This document shows, piece by piece, positions 60,186 to 64,000 of a stretch of DNA of 64,000 nucleotides. Position 1 is the first letter of the stretch; every line of letters begins with the position of its first letter. The notes under the pieces were generated by a model. It saw only the letters and a program-made list of their open reading frames with translations. It had not been told where the DNA came from and did no database searches. The stretch spans positions 1,077,001-1,141,000 of the forward strand of contig JAQFVV010006342.1 in NCBI GenBank assembly GCA_028023455.1. The letters run 5' to 3'. The DNA comes from Epiperipatus broadwayi. Lineage: Eukaryota; Onychophora; Udeonychophora; Euonychophora; Peripatidae. Position numbers and translations under genes: made by a program.

Positions 60186-62477
60186 GAGAGTTTTGCCTTT
60201 ATTTTCAAACCTAGTTGCAATTTTTTTAAATAAATGTTTTAATATTTCTGTTTTTTAATGATTTAGAACTTAGCAGGAAAATTAAGACATACATTAATTA
60301 TTTCCTTTGCTTTATTTCTATCTTCTGTTACTTCAATAATTAAAACAATATATTCACCACTATAAGCTGCAAAAGCATACAGTTGACTGTTTGCTTAATT
60401 CCAGACAACAATATTTATAAGAAGCAATTAATTAAAACTAAGTCAGATATTAAATATTAATGTCAACCTTATAGATATATTAAAAGCTTATCATATAAAT
60501 AAAAACTGTGACTCTGATTAAACAACAATCTCATAGTTAGTTGTGTAGACAATCCTGATATCATCAAAGGACCAGAAGGTACAAATTGATTTTTGGCCCA
60601 GAGATCTATAAAAAATGCAAAAATTGTAAAAAAGTAGCATCAATAGTTGGTTAAACAAACATTGATTACTTTTTTCCAGTTGTTCACAAATTTCTTTTTC
60701 ATAGGTAATTATCAATTATGTTGCTTTATTTAACTGCCATTTATGCCGGAAATCAAATATATTGTACTTCCAGGACAAAGGCTTATCCAATAGTCTTTCA
60801 AATGCTGACACAAATATATATTGTTAAAAGGAAATTGCCTTGACAACAGTTTGAAATTGTTGATTGTTATTAATATTGGGATTGTTTAAGAATTGATTGG
60901 CTTTTAATGACAAGTTTATATGTACATTGTAATTAACTGTGCCTTGGATATTTAATGATTTAAAATTTTGATGAGCTATATTTTATCTTCACCTTCACTT
61001 ATCTATCATAACCCTGCCACTGTAGATGTATTTGAATACAAGAACCATAGATCCACAACACAATATTATAACAATGTTAAATAAGGCAATATCTCTTAAA
61101 GATTAATACATTTGATTAGACATTAATGTAAATAACTAATTATTTAGCCAAAATCAGTTAAATAAATAAGTCATTCATAATTTCAAACATAATTTATAAA
61201 TCTTATTAGAATCATGAGTAATGGAAATATAATCACAAGTGATTGTGTTGTGACAAATATAAGAAAAGAGTGCTTCCTAGGGTTTCTGATTATAAGGATA
61301 CAACAAAGATTCCTCCAGAATCACATTATATAATCTCTCTTGAAAGATATTCAGCAACTGCACACTTGATTATGAACTACAAACTTGTATCTTTATCTAT
61401 AAATATTTAATGATGTAAGTGTTTAAATATAAAGATAATTTTCTGATTTCATTAAACTCCCCTTGCAAGAATATTTAATCGTATGACAAGCAAATTATTT
61501 TACTTCAGCCACAGTTCCAGCAAGGAAAATTGCACAAATGATCATTCTTTTTGAATCCTAGATACTTACTTCGATGTACTCCATTGGTAAACAGTATTTG
61601 CAAAAACATGAACAAAATATTTTAATGCAAACTAAATATATTTATATTTGGGCATCATGAAAAATCAGAAAACATTTGTTATTCTATCAGACATTAAAAT
61701 CTGAGACCAAGTTTAAACCCTTTTTCATATGCAAATTATTTTTACAGATAAACTAAATAAATAAAAAAATATACAAGAGATAAAAATAATATAGTGAGTT
61801 TTGCAGAAATAAGCAAATTATTTGCATAGACAAAGTGTAAATAAATTAATAGATAATATACAAAGATATAAATAATATAGCGATAATATGGCTTACATAA
61901 GAACATTATTCATTCTTTAAATAAAAAATCTAGCACAAATCATCATAATCTAATAAAAATTACTTTAATGTGTTCTAGGAATAAATAAATATCCAGTTTG
62001 CACACACATATGAGTTTTATTTTAAAGAGATATCAACTAATTCAATTACTATGACAGTCTTATATATACACCCCTATAGTCTAATATTTAACTCTTAAAT
62101 ACAATATTTCCTTATGAAAAAATATTTTCCTAATGCACTGAATTATTATTTTTTAAAAAAAACGATAAAACGGAACTATATATTACTTTTTTGATCCTTT
62201 ACTTCATCAATGTCTTTTTAATGTTTTCATTGAATTGTCATGATTTTTAACGCAGGCAACTGCCTATGAAATTAAAGTTATTTTCCTAAGTTATTTTTAT
62301 GATAGGTATCTTTATAATTTTTGCTATTTTAATTCAAGTCTCCTTCAGATTAAGCTCTTTTTTTATACGATTCCTTTTAGATAATATATTGATATACAAC
62401 TAGTTTGGGCATTTTATTAAAAATGAGAATGGCATGTTCATTTTTTAGGTAAATTAAAACAGGCAAAACCCATTATA
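60186..62477. other. Gene-free interval, 2.3 kb
   Basis: AT-rich with no coding signal. 60,535-60,610 has ATCATCAAAGGACCAGAAGG, a weak match to the start of repeat B. Confidence 0.5.
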
Positions 62478-62695
62478 CATATAGCCACACACAGCAAGCT
62501 AGAGTAATCAATGGATGCCATAAGTCTTGTGCATAAAATTCCCATCTAGTGCCTACTCATCCAATATCCCCAGACTAGTTTCTGGATTGTGGCCTTCATC
62601 AGTGAGGAGCCTTGGATCTGAGAGCACTGCACCTAGATCTTAGGATCTAATGCAACCCTCCAGCAGCCACTTTTTATCTCCACTTAACTACAAAA
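62478..62695 (-). repeat. Dispersed repeat B, 3' part, reversed
   Basis: Reversed match to 59,955-60,180 (CTAGTGCCTACTCATCCAAT, ATGCAACCCTCCAGCAGCCA). It is broken after the TTTTATCTCCACTTAACT block, close to the break in the copy at 29,215. Confidence 0.65.
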
Positions 62696-64000
62696 CAGTT
62701 ATACCCAAGCATAAAAAGTCGTGGTAATGTGATGTTTTTAGATAAATCCAGTAAATGAGCATAATATAATTCATTATCCAATTATGCATTTATATGATGT
62801 CTATAAATTTCTTTATAATAATTTCTTTTTTAAAAAATACTTATTTCATCATATATGGTAATTTTTCACACATTTCCTTTGTAGAATAATGATAGGTTCC
62901 TTGTTTATAGAGAATCTTTAGATTTCTTGGGTTTCTATTATTATGGTAGACAACTAGTCAAATAGTATAACATTGCTAGTTTCAAAAAAATAAGATTTTT
63001 GAAATAAAGAGTTTATTTGAAATTACTATTTTCTTGATACATTGTCAAACTTCCGCGCACTCACAACTTTGACGTCATCCATTTCAGATAAATACAATAA
63101 TGATTATTAGTAATCATTTTCGAAACTAGAGATTATCTCTAGCACAGATACTTACCAGATAACTTTCTGGTATCTTTCTTTTTTATGAAAACATAAAAAC
63201 AAATCTTGTCTACTAAATCCTGATATATCATCTTCTATTAATTAGATACATAAAAATTATAATTTAATTTTTGAATTATATTTTAAAGGAGAGGCAAAAC
63301 AAAAATGTTTCATAAAAAAATATGTTGAAAAAAGATAACATTATTGCATTTTTTGTAGCAATTTTATAAAATAACTGAAGATTTGTAAATAAAAGATACA
63401 ATATTGTATCTATGAACATATAACTTTACCTCCCATAAAGCATTGATATTGTAAATAATTAATAAAAGATTAAGCAATTTGGGTCAAAGATTCGGAAGGG
63501 AAAAAAAAGTCTTGATTAATTTATATATATTGCAACCCTCACATCTGAGTTTACAAGTGTTGCTTTTATTCAAATATTTTTTTATTATGTATAACAAAAT
63601 ATTAAAGTCATGTATAAAGAATACATTTTAAAATGGTTTTAAATGTTAAAAAAGAAAATAAGTGTAAAGATAAAATGTATTATTACTTTATTCTTTTAAA
63701 AATAAAAAAATATTTTTTCTTTTAAAATAAAAATGTTATTATGGTAACCAATAGAAACGTTCAAACCTCGTCTGCTTTCAAGAAACCGGAAAAAGAATTG
63801 TAAGGATACTTCGACATAATAACTCTTACTGTTAAGAAGTCTGTGGAATTTTATAAAGATTTTTAATTAATATCATGTATTTTATGGAGTAGAGGACCCT
63901 TTAGGATGCTTTTCCTGACCTTTTCAGTAGTGTACCTAAAGCTAGAGCTGTAGACAACCAACATGCCTTAAAATTTTAATATTTATCCTACCAATCTATT
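62696..64000. other. Gene-free interval to window end
   Basis: AT-rich DNA. I see no open frame, terminal repeat or dispersed repeat match here. Confidence 0.5.

Overview
This window is AT-rich eukaryotic DNA (G+C about 30% or lower by eye) with the repeat content of an invertebrate animal genome: Penelope-like elements (PLEs) with GIY-YIG endonuclease domains, RTE-type and other non-LTR retrotransposons, a BED-finger hAT transposon, two Merlin transposons, a Ty3-like LTR retrotransposon, a very short tRNA-like SINE, fold-back elements, and long (TA)n and (CT)n tracts. The species cannot be named from this. I see no convincing host gene, no standard tRNA or rRNA gene, no CRISPR array and no bacterial-style operon. 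Almost every recognisable coding stretch is a broken transposable-element gene. Two or three short coding-like islands remain unassigned (1,443-1,673, 34,802-35,044, 42,126-42,302).

Region 0-24 kb is a nested pile-up. A segment at 366-2,366 returns inverted at 23,239-23,975. Between them lies an inverted duplication of head-to-tail PLE pairs, centred near 19,905. On the minus strand PLE-2 (19.85-18.69 kb) runs into PLE-1 (18.69-18.33 kb, then 10.57-8.77 kb). On the plus strand PLE-3 (20.0-21.15 kb) runs into PLE-4 (21.15-23.11 kb). PLE-1 was split by an LTR retrotransposon (10,577-18,327, target duplication CACTG). That element was then hit twice: by a LINE in its pol region (12,184-14,884, 13-bp target duplication) and by a Merlin transposon in its 3' LTR (15,733-17,587, 8-bp target duplication). 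A hAT element (3,061-7,609, 8-bp target duplication) lies to the left.

Region 24-35 kb holds two decayed RTE copies head to head (24.1-27.25 kb minus, 27.27-28.2 kb plus). After them come about 7 kb without genes, containing dispersed short repeats and two notable inverted-repeat structures (32.3 and 33.2 kb). Region 35.1-37.6 kb is a second, internally deleted Merlin element with about 215-bp tandem repeats and a fold-back right end. Region 38.6-41 kb holds two same-strand LINE fragments end to end.

Region 43.4-52.1 kb has a 3.2-3.5 kb sequence present twice in direct orientation. Each copy carries a roughly 33-bp minisatellite, and the second copy runs straight into a fifth PLE (RT plus GIY-YIG). 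Region 52.3-59.2 kb has RTE copies (the best at 54.2-57.5 kb, with endonuclease and RT domains), and a fold-back element with arms of about 290 bp split by a LINE fragment. The last 5 kb is gene-poor and has copies of a dispersed repeat also seen at 29 kb. These genes do not form a pathway. The value of the window is its readable order of insertions and its inverted structures.
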